From CAVZQN01 sp963837395 (GTDB taxonomy: Bacteria > Acidobacteriota > HRBIN11 > JAKEFK01), in the NCBI GenBank assembly GCA_963837395.1, contig CAWINI010000002.1:310001-374000 (forward strand): a DNA stretch of 64,000 nucleotides. Reading direction: 5' to 3'. Shown piece after piece: positions 43,227 to 51,900 of this stretch. Position numbers and translations under genes: made by a program. The notes beneath the pieces were generated by a model that worked only from the letters and a program-made list of their open reading frames with translations, did not search any database and had not been told where the DNA came from. Positions within the stretch are counted from its first letter, which is position 1, and every line of letters begins with the position of its first letter.

Positions 43227-45836
43227 ATGTCAGCCAATCGGGTCTTGATTTTTATGCTTCCGTTTCTGCTTCTGGTGTTTGTTGTGTCAGGTTGGGCTCA
43301 GACAACGGGCAGCATTGAGGGGCTTGTTAATGATTCGGAAGGCAAGCCGATACCGGGAGTAACCGTGACAATCAGCAGTGGAGCTTTAGTTGGCGGTCCC
43401 CGCACAGCCTACACGAATGAACAAGGGGTCTTTCGATTTCCCTCAGTTCCGGTCGGCACTTATTCGGTGGAAGCTGCAGGGGCTGGATTTGAGAAAGTCA
43501 GCGCAGAAGCTGTGGTACGTGAGAATGGAACTGCGAATGTTCCTTTAACCATGAAGATAATGACCGCTACGGAGATCACGGTCACCGCCACGAAGCGCGA
43601 GGAGCTGCTCAGGAACGTGCCGTTCTCGGTAGCAGCGCCGACTGAAGAGGTGCTGGCCAACCGCGGAGTCGATAACATTGAAGGCATCGCTGCCAACGTT
43701 GGCGGCTTCTCGGTGCAGAACCTGGGACCCGGCCAAAGCCAAGTGGCGATGCGCGGCATTTCGGCAGGTCAGATCGTGCGCGATCAGCCTGGTGTCAAGG
43801 AGCAAGTCGGCATCTATCTGGATGAATCGGTGATTTCAATGTCGCTCTTCACCCCCGACCTCGACCTATTCGATCTTAACCGCGTCGAGGTTCTGCGCGG
43901 CCCCCAGGGCACTTTGTTCGGCTCTGGCTCGCTATCGGGAACGGTCCGGTACATTACCAACCAGCCGGAGTTCGGCGTGACCAAGGCCTTCGCCGAACTC
44001 GGCGGAAACTTTATCGATGGCGGTAACGGCGGGGCCAACGTCAAGTTCGGCTTCAACGCGCCGCTAGGCGATACAGCGGCGCTTCGCGTGGTCGGCTATT
44101 ACAATCGCATCGCTGGCTTCATCGACGGGGTGCAGCCCGACCTCAGCGTGGACGATAACGTCAACACCGGCGATCGATTCGGGACACGGGTGGCGATGAC
44201 CTTCGCGCCAAACGATCGGCTCACGATCAAGCCCCGCTTCGTATTCCAGCGGATGGAGACTGATGGTTGGAACCGGGTCGACGATTACAACATCCTGGCC
44301 AACCCGTTCACCACCACCCGTCCGGCGGTCGATCTCGGTGAGCGCGAGGAGTTCGTCCAGCTCCAAGAGGACTTCAAGGACGACTTCGTGCTCGCGAATG
44401 TGGACATTCAGTACGACTTCGGCAACGTTGTGCTTAACTCGATTAGCTCATACATCAATCGCGATATTCTGGTCATCCGTGACGCGACCTCGCTGACCGC
44501 CTCCATCACCGGCGGCAGTATCGGCCTTCCGGAGAACGTCTACACGCTCGACTCGCCGCTGATGGACGCTACCAACGCCGATGCCTTCACCCAGGAGCTG
44601 CGTCTCTCCGGCGACACCGATCGAGTGAAGTGGCTCGGCGGTTTCTTCTATACTCACTCGAATCGCGACTACGGCCAGGATCTGCCAACCACGGGCTTCA
44701 CGGAATTAACTGGAATCCCGACTCAAGGACTGGAGGCCCCAACGGACGACCTGTTCTTTTCCCGGCTGTCCTACAACTTCAATCAGTTCGCGCTGTTCGG
44801 GGAGGCGACGATCTCGCTAACCGACCGGCTGAGTTTGACCGGCGGCCTGCGCTACTACCACTTCAATGAGGACAAGGAGCAGATCTTCGACGGCATCTTC
44901 GGAAACGACAATAACGGCGTTTCGCTGGTTTCGCAGCCGGGCACAACTTCGGCCGACGGTGTGGCTCCCCGGGTGATCCTCAGCTACAAGGTGACCGATC
45001 AGACCAACATCAACGGCCAGTTCTCCAAGGGCTTTCGCTTGGGTGGAATCAACGATCCGCTCAATGTGCCGCTGTGCACACCCGAAGACCTCCAGACCTT
45101 CAGCGGCCGGGACAGCTGGTTGGACGAGAAAGCCTGGAACTACGAAGTGGGCACCAAGTCGAGCTTCGCGGACAACCGCGCCTCGCTCAACGCGTCTGTC
45201 TTCTACGTCGACATCAACGACCTCCAGGCAACCGTGACCGCGGGCTCCTGCTCATCTCGTTTGATCTTCAACGTTCCTAAAGCTCGCAGCACTGGTGTCG
45301 AGCTGGATTTTTCGGCCACGCCCCACCCCAATTTTGACTTCGCCTTGTCCTTAATCGCCAATAACTCCGAGCTCCGATCCACCGTGGAGCCGACCTCGGC
45401 GACCGGCATCGTTTCGGGCCGCCAGCTGCCGAGCGTGCCCGAGTTCCAGTTGGCCACGGCCGCCACCTACCAGTGGCAGGCTGGCGTGTGGCTGCCCTAC
45501 GTCACAGCCAGCTACCAGCACGTCGGCGACCGCTTCACCCAGGTCGGCGACCAGGACCTCGGTACTTTGAACCTGCTGTCGTTCGAACCCAACACCATCG
45601 GCGGTCCGTTGACACAGAGCACTTTCACTTACGACCCCAGGCTGCCGGCCTACGATCTTGTTAACCTGCGCTTCGGCGTGCGCCGCGAGAACTGGGACGT
45701 GTCGTTCTTCATCAACAACGTGACTGACGAGCGCGCCCTGTTGGCCTTCGACCGCGAGCGCGGCACTCGCGCGCGGATCTTCTTCTTGACCAACCAGCCA
45801 CGCACCTTCGGCCTGACAACGCGCTTCAACTTCTAG
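43227..45836 (+). CDS. TonB-dependent receptor, mosaic: local N-domain fused to GC-rich receptor body
   Basis: ATG 43227 follows AAGGAGGG; the product has 869 residues. Signal peptide (VLIFMLPFLLLVFVVSGWA), a carboxypeptidase-regulatory-like domain (about 28-110), TonB-box-like EITVTATKREE (about 114), a plug domain (IEGIAANVGGFSVQ, RVEVLRGPQGTLFGSGSLSGTVRYI) and a 22-strand-type barrel ending in TTRFNF. The receptor body resembles sphingomonad-type receptors of unknown substrate. G+C jumps from 27/60 in 43501-43560 to 39/60 in 43561-43620 and stays high to the end, while the first 330 bases look like the rest of the window. The gene therefore looks like a fusion of a resident 5' end and transferred DNA. 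Confidence 0.9.
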   Translation: MSANRVLIFMLPFLLLVFVVSGWAQTTGSIEGLVNDSEGKPIPGVTVTISSGALVGGPRTAYTNEQGVFRFPSVPVGTYSVEAAGAGFEKVSAEAVVRENGTANVPLTMKIMTATEITVTATKREELLRNVPFSVAAPTEEVLANRGVDNIEGIAANVGGFSVQNLGPGQSQVAMRGISAGQIVRDQPGVKEQVGIYLDESVISMSLFTPDLDLFDLNRVEVLRGPQGTLFGSGSLSGTVRYITNQPEFGVTKAFAELGGNFIDGGNGGANVKFGFNAPLGDTAALRVVGYYNRIAGFIDGVQPDLSVDDNVNTGDRFGTRVAMTFAPNDRLTIKPRFVFQRMETDGWNRVDDYNILANPFTTTRPAVDLGEREEFVQLQEDFKDDFVLANVDIQYDFGNVVLNSISSYINRDILVIRDATSLTASITGGSIGLPENVYTLDSPLMDATNADAFTQELRLSGDTDRVKWLGGFFYTHSNRDYGQDLPTTGFTELTGIPTQGLEAPTDDLFFSRLSYNFNQFALFGEATISLTDRLSLTGGLRYYHFNEDKEQIFDGIFGNDNNGVSLVSQPGTTSADGVAPRVILSYKVTDQTNINGQFSKGFRLGGINDPLNVPLCTPEDLQTFSGRDSWLDEKAWNYEVGTKSSFADNRASLNASVFYVDINDLQATVTAGSCSSRLIFNVPKARSTGVELDFSATPHPNFDFALSLIANNSELRSTVEPTSATGIVSGRQLPSVPEFQLATAATYQWQAGVWLPYVTASYQHVGDRFTQVGDQDLGTLNLLSFEPNTIGGPLTQSTFTYDPRLPAYDLVNLRFGVRRENWDVSFFINNVTDERALLAFDRERGTRARIFFLTNQPRTFGLTTRFNF

Positions 45837-45849
45837 CTAGCAATCCTCA

Positions 45850-45881
45850 CACCCTCTCCTGCCGACCCGCAGGAGAGGGTG
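45850..45881 (+). terminator. Terminator-like hairpin after the TonB receptor gene
   Basis: CACCCTCTCCTGC (45850-45862) pairs perfectly with GCAGGAGAGGGTG (45869-45881), 13 bp with a 6-base loop, 13 bases after the stop. The T-rich ATTATTTTCT follows at some distance. The hairpin is GC-rich like the gene before it and was probably acquired with it. The remaining gap to 46021 shows nothing recognisable. Confidence 0.55.
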
Positions 45882-46021
45882 GGTTCCAGGGATTATTTTC
45901 TCACTTCCGAGTCGTGTAAAAATCCTTGATTTCGGTCGCGCACAACCCAATCACATGCAATAGATGTCTTATGGAAAGCGCGATGAAGACTTATGTGGGA
46001 TTTTTCACTATGTGAAACGGT

Positions 46022-46052
46022 AATAAAATTGGGCCACCTGAACGGTGGCCCA
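46022..46052 (-). terminator. Rho-independent terminator of the RTX gene
   Basis: TGGGCCACC (46030-46038) pairs with GGTGGCCCA (46044-46052). On the minus strand it is followed by ATTTTATTA and it lies 11 bases past the stop of the RTX gene. Confidence 0.7.
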
Positions 46053-46063
46053 TCTGAAACGAG

Positions 46064-47113
46064 TTAGCCTTTCAAAATTTGATTTTTTCGTCTGCGCAAT
46101 AAATCTGCAACTGGATTTCCATCACCGGAAATTTGATCGCTTCCAGAATTTCCTTTCAGGTAGTCACTTCCGTAACCACCTCCGATTTGATCATCACCTT
46201 TTCCGCCAGCTACGTAATCATTTCCGCGATTGCCTGCGAGAAAATCATCGCCGCCTCCGCCTTTAATGAAGTCGTTGCCGCGACGTCCTGCAATTACATC
46301 ACTGCCATGTCCACCATAAATTGCATCGCTGCCTTTGCCACCAACAAGCGCATCATTTCCGTGTCCGCCATGAATTACATCACTACCATGGCCACCTTGA
46401 ATCCAATCATCGCCATATCCACCTTTGATTTTGTCATCGCCACGACCGCCGCGGATAAAATCATCACCATGTCCACCTTTGATTTTGTCATCACCGCGAC
46501 CGCCTTGAACAAAATCATCACCACGTCCGCTGCGAATTTTGTCATCACCTTTTCCACCAAAGATGGCATCATCGCCGCGACCGCCTTTGATTTTGTCATC
46601 ACCTTTTCCGCCATACATGAAATCATCGCCGCGTCCGCCTTTCACTTTGTCATCACCACGACCACCGTATACGAAATCATCGCCGCGTCCGCCCTTTACT
46701 GTGTCATCGCCTTTTCCGCCATGCACAGAATCATCACCGCGTCCGCCTTTTACTTTGTCATCACCACGCCCTCCATGTACGAAGTCATCGCCACGTCCGC
46801 CACGAATCTTGTCGTTTCCACTTCCGCCCTTAATATTGTCTGAACCTCTGCCGCCACTGATCGTTAAGTTTTGTTTTACTCCTTTATCAACATGAATATT
46901 GTCATCGCCTTTTCCACCTTTAAGAACCAGGCGATCTGCTTCTTCCGCAGTCAAATTGTAAGTTTGAGTTTTTCCGTTTTGTTGTGTAACTGTTACATCC
47001 ACTCCACCCATTTTGTTTGGAGTTACATTAATATTGTCATCACCTTTACCGCCGCCGATCACAATCGGACCATTTGAACCAAAGTTTGAATTTCCTGCAC
47101 CATTAACCCTCAT
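46064..47113 (-). CDS. RTX protein made almost entirely of nonapeptide repeats
   Basis: A 349-residue protein. After an N-terminal part with two isolated repeats (GGGKGDDNINV, GGKGDDNIHV) there are 27 uninterrupted nonapeptides of the GGxGxDxUx type (from GGRGSDNIK to GNSGSDQIS), which form a calcium-binding parallel beta-roll. Units 3 to 17 alternate between an aromatic or hydrophobic form (GGRGDDFVH) and a basic form (GGRGDDKVK), so the DNA carries an 18-residue (54-bp) higher-order repeat. No enzymatic or adhesin domain is present and there is no Sec signal; type I secretion via the C-terminus is expected, but no ABC or MFP genes are nearby. The end is basic (LLRRRKNQILKG), unusual for type I signals. 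RBS GAAGGAGA. Confidence 0.88.
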   Translation of the reverse strand: MRVNGAGNSNFGSNGPIVIGGGKGDDNINVTPNKMGGVDVTVTQQNGKTQTYNLTAEEADRLVLKGGKGDDNIHVDKGVKQNLTISGGRGSDNIKGGSGNDKIRGGRGDDFVHGGRGDDKVKGGRGDDSVHGGKGDDTVKGGRGDDFVYGGRGDDKVKGGRGDDFMYGGKGDDKIKGGRGDDAIFGGKGDDKIRSGRGDDFVQGGRGDDKIKGGHGDDFIRGGRGDDKIKGGYGDDWIQGGHGSDVIHGGHGNDALVGGKGSDAIYGGHGSDVIAGRRGNDFIKGGGGDDFLAGNRGNDYVAGGKGDDQIGGGYGSDYLKGNSGSDQISGDGNPVADLLRRRKNQILKG

Positions 47114-47141
47114 TGTTAGAGTTCTCCTTCGTCATTTTTTA

Positions 47142-47225
47142 AACCGGTTGATAACCGGTTCATAATCCACAAGCGAAAAAAGTGATCGGATGGGATCAAT
47201 AAAAAATGATTGATCCTTTTTTCGC
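47142..47225. promoter_or_regulatory. Operator-like palindromes and nested inverted repeat between divergent genes
   Basis: Two identical palindromes AACCGGTT at 47142-47149 and 47153-47160 lie 11 bases apart, one helical turn, as expected for cooperative binding by a dimeric regulator. Next to them is a nested inverted repeat (47173-47225): GCGAAAAAA pairs with TTTTTTCGC and, inside, GGATCAAT pairs with ATTGATCC. The region separates the RTX gene (minus) from the GH46-like gene (plus) and probably controls both. Confidence 0.45.
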
Positions 47226-47260
47226 TGGATTTCGCATGTATATGTGAACAGGAGGAAGTC

Positions 47261-48358
47261 ATGTCAAAAATTGATACTTCGTTAGCCTCGGTGTTGCAGC
47301 CGAATGCAGGCCAGATCTTGCCTGAAGAAAATGTTGGAAATCCAGAAATAAAAAATCCGGTTCAGGCTGCAGAAAATCCTTCGCAGGCGCCGGTCTCTAA
47401 TTCACAAGCTGCAGCGACAGAAGCGAAAGGCTATATGGATATGGCAGCGGACTATTATCAATGGACACTTCAAGGTGCAATGGATAAAGGCACATCGATT
47501 CGGAATGGTTTGCAAAGTGGTGTAAATCAGGGAATGAGCGCGGGGAAGGAACTTTACAACAATATGATGGGCATCAAACCAGAAGTTAAGATCGCTCCTG
47601 GCACACCACCAGCACCTCCTGATCCTGTTGATGCGAAATCAAAAGAAATTATTTCAAACATGGTTGGTGTATTTGAAACAGGCAAAGTGGGAGGCGATCC
47701 GAGTGCCGTTCAAGACAAAGATTCTGGAATCATTAGTTATGGTAAACACCAATGTACATTGTCTTCTAAAGAGAGTTCGTTAGAAAAAGTTTTAGATCGA
47801 TACATGGAGCTAGCACCCCAAAGTGAAAACACAAAGAAATTGGAAGAGTACATGGGGGCTGTACGAAATAAAAGTGAGAGCCTGCGTACTAACGAGGAAT
47901 TCAAAACATTATTAAAGGAAGCTGGAAAGGATCCATTAATGTCCCAGGCGCAGGAAGAAGTGTTTGACAAACTTTATTGGAAACCTGCTATGCAAACGGC
48001 CGAAAAAGCCGGTGTCACAACTCCACTGGGATGTGCCTTATTGACCGATACTTGTGTCAACAGCGGACCTGAAAATTTGAACACCATACTTAACAGAACT
48101 CAGGCAAAGTTAGATGGAAAGGAGTATACCGAACAGGAATTCCTTAAAACATTTGCCGATGAGCGTACGAACTTTATTTTAACTGCAGCAAAAAACAAAG
48201 AGGCTCAGGGTAAACACGGCGATGCCGAAATGCTAAATCACGTCGCCAGCGATTGGCGGATGGATTATTGGAAGGGCTGGATTGATGATGGCAATATGGA
48301 TCTGAAAGGAAAGCTGGAATTCAAACTTTATAAACAAACGATTGATGGTGGTGAATGA
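47261..48358 (+). CDS. Predicted chitosanase/lysozyme-like hydrolase (GH46-like)
   Basis: ATG 47261 follows AGGAGGAAG; 365 residues. The first about 135 residues are low-complexity, Ala/Gln/Pro-rich, with MDMAADYYQWTLQGAMDKG. The C-terminal domain (about 140-350) begins IISNMVGVFETGKVGGD and continues DSGIISYGKHQ, the E...D-x-G-x-x-S-Y-G arrangement seen in GH46 and related lysozyme-fold enzymes, where the Glu would be the acid and the Asp the base. CALLTDTCVNSGP and FADERTNFILTAAKN follow. No signal peptide is present. The fold call is moderate; the substrate could be a polysaccharide or peptidoglycan. Confidence 0.6.
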   Translation: MSKIDTSLASVLQPNAGQILPEENVGNPEIKNPVQAAENPSQAPVSNSQAAATEAKGYMDMAADYYQWTLQGAMDKGTSIRNGLQSGVNQGMSAGKELYNNMMGIKPEVKIAPGTPPAPPDPVDAKSKEIISNMVGVFETGKVGGDPSAVQDKDSGIISYGKHQCTLSSKESSLEKVLDRYMELAPQSENTKKLEEYMGAVRNKSESLRTNEEFKTLLKEAGKDPLMSQAQEEVFDKLYWKPAMQTAEKAGVTTPLGCALLTDTCVNSGPENLNTILNRTQAKLDGKEYTEQEFLKTFADERTNFILTAAKNKEAQGKHGDAEMLNHVASDWRMDYWKGWIDDGNMDLKGKLEFKLYKQTIDGGE

Positions 48359-48363
48359 TGAAA

Positions 48364-48380
48364 GCGGGCGAGAGGCCCGC
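48364..48380. terminator. GC-rich hairpin between convergent genes
   Basis: GCGGGC (48364-48369) pairs with GCCCGC (48375-48380) directly between the stop of the GH46-like gene and the stop of the TPR gene. No T-run on either strand; it may serve both ends as a 3' stabilising hairpin. Confidence 0.4.
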
Positions 48381-48385
48381 CTTCA

Positions 48386-49840
48386 TCATTTAGTTAAAGC
48401 TTGTTTTGCCTTGTCACGAACGAAGGCATAATTCAGATTATTCAGTCCATTGAAATTAGCAGCTTTCTGAAACATAGACTGCGCATTTTTATCATCCTTC
48501 TTTGCGCCATACACAAGTCCGAGACGATACAGATTGTATGGATCCTGTAAATTGGATTGATTGAACTCTTTTATAGCAACATCGTAATCCTTTTTCTGAA
48601 ATGCAATTCTTCCCGCAAGTTCATGTGCAAGACTTGTTGCAAAAGCATTTTTCTCAGCCGCGGCCTGTTTTTGGAGTTCCGCTTGATTCGATTCTGCAGC
48701 TTTCAAATCACCGCTTTGCAAAGCGGCCTGAGCAGAAAGATAAAGATGAGTACGTCCTGCAACTCTTTTTATTTCTGCTGATTGATTGGAAGAAGTGACC
48801 GCTTTTAAGCCATCATCAAATTTAGATTGTGCTTCTTTGGTTTTGTTCTGTTCTAGCAGAATCAATCCCACAGTATTGAGATCGCCACCAACACCGGCAG
48901 GATCGTTCATTTTTTTCGCAAGAGCCAACTGCTTATCTATTTCTTGTATCGCACCTTGTTGGTTTCCTTCACTCGCGTATGAAACTGCCTTAGCAAATAT
49001 GGCTGTTCTTCTTTCGCCATCATTGCGTGCAACTTGCAGAAGTTTGTCCAATTCTGCTCGAGCATTCTGATAGTCACCCTTGAAATTCAGATTATCGGAA
49101 ATGCCGACATAGGAAGCTACAAAATTCGGATCCATCTTTAGTGCCTTTTTATAATTCTCAATGGATTCATCATATCGCCCAGTTTTCATCAACAATTCAG
49201 CAAATGAGTCATAAGGATTTGGATCACTTGGAATCAGCTCAATGTATTTCCGGAACGCTTGTTCCGATTTGTCGAACTGTTCCTTAAAACGATATGAATA
49301 TCCGAGCAGATTGTAGGCTGGTGTGAATTCCTGGTTAATACTGACTGCTTTTTCGTATTGTTGAATTGCTTTGTCATATTGTTGAAGACCGAAGTAGTAT
49401 GTGCCCAAAAGATTATGAGCCCGTTCATCATTGGGATAAGTTGAAGCAAGATTTTCAAAATACTCCCCTTGTTTCGATGGAAGCCCATTCGCTCCCGCTT
49501 GAACGGCCATGATCCATAACTTTTCACCTTGTGAAGCTTTACCAGAAAGCGCTACGGCTTTATTTAAATCTTCAATGAAAGACCGTCCATTTGGTTCAGC
49601 AAATGCAAGATTCAAATGAGCTAAAGCAAAATTAGGATCCGCTTTAATTGCGCTTTGAAAATATTGCATAGAATCTTGAACCCGCAGTTTTTCTGCCAGA
49701 TCCCGGCCTTTTAAATAGTCACTTTTCGCTTTTTCAGAAGAAGTTGTAATTGGAATTTTTCCGCTTTCCGGTGCCGCTGCAAAAATTGAGCTGCAAAGAA
49801 AAATCACAAACAAAAAAGCAATTCGATTGGAAGAATTCAT
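48386..49840 (-). CDS. Exported TPR-repeat protein
   Basis: A 484-residue protein with a signal peptide (RIAFLFVIFLCSSIFAAA) and about ten TPR units, for example FQSAIKADPNFALAHLNLA, YEKAVSINQEFTPAYNLLG, FRKYIELIPSDPNPYDSFA and YKKALKMDPNFVASYVGIS. It is probably periplasmic and acts as a scaffold. RBS GGAGG lies 7 bases before the ATG. No neighbouring gene reveals its partner. Confidence 0.85.
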   Translation of the reverse strand: MNSSNRIAFLFVIFLCSSIFAAAPESGKIPITTSSEKAKSDYLKGRDLAEKLRVQDSMQYFQSAIKADPNFALAHLNLAFAEPNGRSFIEDLNKAVALSGKASQGEKLWIMAVQAGANGLPSKQGEYFENLASTYPNDERAHNLLGTYYFGLQQYDKAIQQYEKAVSINQEFTPAYNLLGYSYRFKEQFDKSEQAFRKYIELIPSDPNPYDSFAELLMKTGRYDESIENYKKALKMDPNFVASYVGISDNLNFKGDYQNARAELDKLLQVARNDGERRTAIFAKAVSYASEGNQQGAIQEIDKQLALAKKMNDPAGVGGDLNTVGLILLEQNKTKEAQSKFDDGLKAVTSSNQSAEIKRVAGRTHLYLSAQAALQSGDLKAAESNQAELQKQAAAEKNAFATSLAHELAGRIAFQKKDYDVAIKEFNQSNLQDPYNLYRLGLVYGAKKDDKNAQSMFQKAANFNGLNNLNYAFVRDKAKQALTK

Positions 49841-50002
49841 TGTAAGGACCTCCGCTGGCTACTTAATACAATGGAGTTAGTGGTATAGCAAGATTTCTGG
49901 TACGACCGGAGTTTTTAGTCTTTTAGAACGGCCTTTTCAATAATCATAAAGAATCAGGATTATGGGTCTTCTTGTTAGATCGTAATGTTGTACAATTAGA
50001 AA

Positions 50003-51424
50003 ATGATCCCCCCGGGCATCCCTGCCGATGAAGTCGAACGGATCGCAGAGCTTCACAATTTGCACATCCTGGATACTCCAGCCGAAGAACGTTTTGATCG
50101 CATCACTCGAATTGCAACGCGTCTGTTTGATGTTCCGATTGCGTTAATCAGCCTGGTAGATTCCAAACGGCAGTGGTTTAAGTCATGCCAGGGAATCACA
50201 GATAGAGAAACGCCACGTGATATTTCGTTTTGCGGTCATGCAATTTTAGAAGATCAGATCATGTGCATTCCTGATTCTTTGAAGGATTCCAGATTTGCCG
50301 ATAATCCATTGGTGATTGGAGAGGGCGGAATCCGATTTTATGCAGGATCACCGTTGTTTGGTCCTGGCGGACGAAAGATCGGTACAATGTGCATTGCCGA
50401 TATCAGACCAAGAAACTTTAATAAAAGTGAATTGAAACAGCTTTCCGATCTTGGGTCCTGGGCAAGTCTGGAATTGACCGCAGCTGTTTTACTTCAACAT
50501 GAAATCAAAACGAAAACCGAAGAGTTGCATGAAAAAGAGCTAACATTTTTCCGCTTCATGGAAAGGCTTCCTGTTGGAGTTTTTGTTATAAATGCCGCCG
50601 GTAAACCTTATTATGCAAACGAAACAGCAATGCAACTCCTGGGAAAAGGAATTGGGAAAAATGTTGAGGCCGATCAGCTGGCAGATGTGTATCAAGTGTA
50701 TATGGAAGGTACTGATCAGGAATATCCGATAGACAAATTGCCGATCTTGCGCGCACTTGAGGGAATAGCTACTGAAGTAGAAGATGTTGAAATTCATCGT
50801 CCGGATGGAATTCTTTCGCTTCAAGTCTGGGCCACGCCAATTATCAACAAACATGGCAATATCACTCATGCTGTTGCTGCGTTTCAGGATATTACTCCGC
50901 GTAAAAATGCAGAGCGGCGTTTAGCTGCACATGCTGGTGTTACATCAATTCTTTCCGAGGCAAAAAATGTCGAAGAAGCGCGACCAGAAATTCTGCGTGC
51001 AATTTGTGAAAATACCGGCTGGGATGTTGGTATTTTTTATGATGTTGACTCCAATGAAAATGTTCTTCGCTGTGTCGATGTCTGGCATAATCCGAAACTG
51101 CCTATACCGGAGTTCGAATCCCTCACCCGAAAATTATTGTTTCCATCAGGGCTAGGCTTGCCAGGGCGTGTGTTGTCGGAAAGTGAGCCGATGTGGATTG
51201 CGGATATTGTAGAAGATCGGAATTTTCCGAGAACTCCCGCTGCATTAAAAAATGGCCTTCATGCTGGATTTGGATTTCCAATTCGATTTCGTGGAAAAAT
51301 CATCGCAGTTATGGAATTTTTTAGCCGGTATGTTCATCAGCGCGACGGACAACTTTTGAAATTGCTGAATGCCCTGGGCTATCAAATCGGTCAATTCATC
51401 GGCCAGAATCACTCCTCTGTCTAA
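50003..51424 (+). CDS. GAF-PAS-GAF sensor protein without output domain
   Basis: A 473-residue cytosolic protein. GAF 1 (about residues 20-170) is of the type RITRIATRLFDVPIALISLVD with ISFCGHAI and GTMCIADIRPR; a PAS domain follows (about 185-300; FVINAAGKPYYANETAMQLLG) with a PAC end (AVAAFQDITPRKNAERRL); GAF 2 spans about 305-465. No histidine kinase, GGDEF, HTH or phosphatase domain follows, although such domains usually close proteins of this build. No ribosome site is seen before ATG 50003; TACAAT (49991-49996) ends 6 bases upstream, so the transcript may be leaderless. Confidence 0.85.
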   Translation: MIPPGIPADEVERIAELHNLHILDTPAEERFDRITRIATRLFDVPIALISLVDSKRQWFKSCQGITDRETPRDISFCGHAILEDQIMCIPDSLKDSRFADNPLVIGEGGIRFYAGSPLFGPGGRKIGTMCIADIRPRNFNKSELKQLSDLGSWASLELTAAVLLQHEIKTKTEELHEKELTFFRFMERLPVGVFVINAAGKPYYANETAMQLLGKGIGKNVEADQLADVYQVYMEGTDQEYPIDKLPILRALEGIATEVEDVEIHRPDGILSLQVWATPIINKHGNITHAVAAFQDITPRKNAERRLAAHAGVTSILSEAKNVEEARPEILRAICENTGWDVGIFYDVDSNENVLRCVDVWHNPKLPIPEFESLTRKLLFPSGLGLPGRVLSESEPMWIADIVEDRNFPRTPAALKNGLHAGFGFPIRFRGKIIAVMEFFSRYVHQRDGQLLKLLNALGYQIGQFIGQNHSSV

Positions 51425-51537
51425 ACGCCTAACGCGCTCTGATTCATATGTCGATGCATTGAAATTGAATCGGTATCTCGAACGAAAGTTTAAACAATAT
51501 ACGTAAGGAAAGATCTATCGCTGCCGGTTAAAACTCT

Positions 51538-51575
51538 GGTTGAATTTTTCATCCCCAATAGGTAAAAATTCAACC
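51538..51575. repeat. Perfect 12-bp inverted repeat
   Basis: GGTTGAATTTTT (51538-51549) and AAAAATTCAACC (51564-51575) are exact complements with a 14-base loop, about 115 bases after the sensor gene and 100 bases before the small basic protein gene. It could be a weak bidirectional terminator or a binding site. The rest of the gap 51425-51674 shows nothing else. Confidence 0.45.
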
Positions 51576-51674
51576 ACTAGTTATTCCCCATGCAAGATTT
51601 ATCATCGTGAGCTTGTGTTGGCTAGCTATTTGCGACGTCTTTGATCAGATCCATTATCAAAGGAGGGCATACAA

Positions 51675-51779
51675 ATGACGGATTCAAGGAAGTCTACAAA
51701 AAAACCAGCTGGCAAACGCCAATTGTCCAAAAAAATTGCACCACGACGTCTGGCCAGAAAAGCTACGCCAAAAAGGTAA
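51675..51779 (+). CDS. Small basic protein, 34 residues
   Basis: ATG 51675 follows a perfect ribosome site (AAAGGAGG, 51659-51666) and ends at TAA 51777-51779, with its own terminator at 51796. The product is almost half Lys and Arg, with Ala and Pro (STKKPAGKRQLSKK, RRLARKATPKR). It resembles the basic tails of histone-H1-like or AT-hook-like nucleic-acid-binding proteins but has no full motif. No family is recognised. The start signal and the terminator make a real gene likely in spite of the size. Confidence 0.6.
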   Translation: MTDSRKSTKKPAGKRQLSKKIAPRRLARKATPKR

Positions 51780-51795
51780 CATCGGAATTTGTTAG

Positions 51796-51838
51796 GCCGG
51801 GCTCTCGCATGAACATGCAAGACCCGGCTTTATTTTTT
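51796..51838 (+). terminator. Rho-independent terminator of the small basic protein gene
   Basis: GCCGGGCTCTCGCATG (51796-51811) pairs with CATGCAAGACCCGGC (51814-51828) with one bulge, followed by TTTATTTTTT. It lies 17 bases after the stop. Confidence 0.8.
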
Positions 51839-51900
51839 GGCGACAGTTTATTTTCAAGTACTTAACTTTCACTCTTTCAACCGGTGCCGCCGATTCGCTG

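Noticed and set aside
46133..46895. Long plus-strand frames opposite the RTX gene, with periodic Ser/Pro or Ile/Thr
   Set aside because: They are antisense shadows of the nonapeptide repeats; periodic DNA keeps other frames open.
46064..47113. Regularly spaced repeats as a possible CRISPR array
   Set aside because: The period is 27 or 54 bases without unique spacers and it is explained by the RTX protein code.
51111..51124. GTTCGAATCC, a tRNA T-arm-like sequence
   Set aside because: It lies inside the second GAF domain, no acceptor or anticodon stem can be formed around it, and the codons are normal for the protein.
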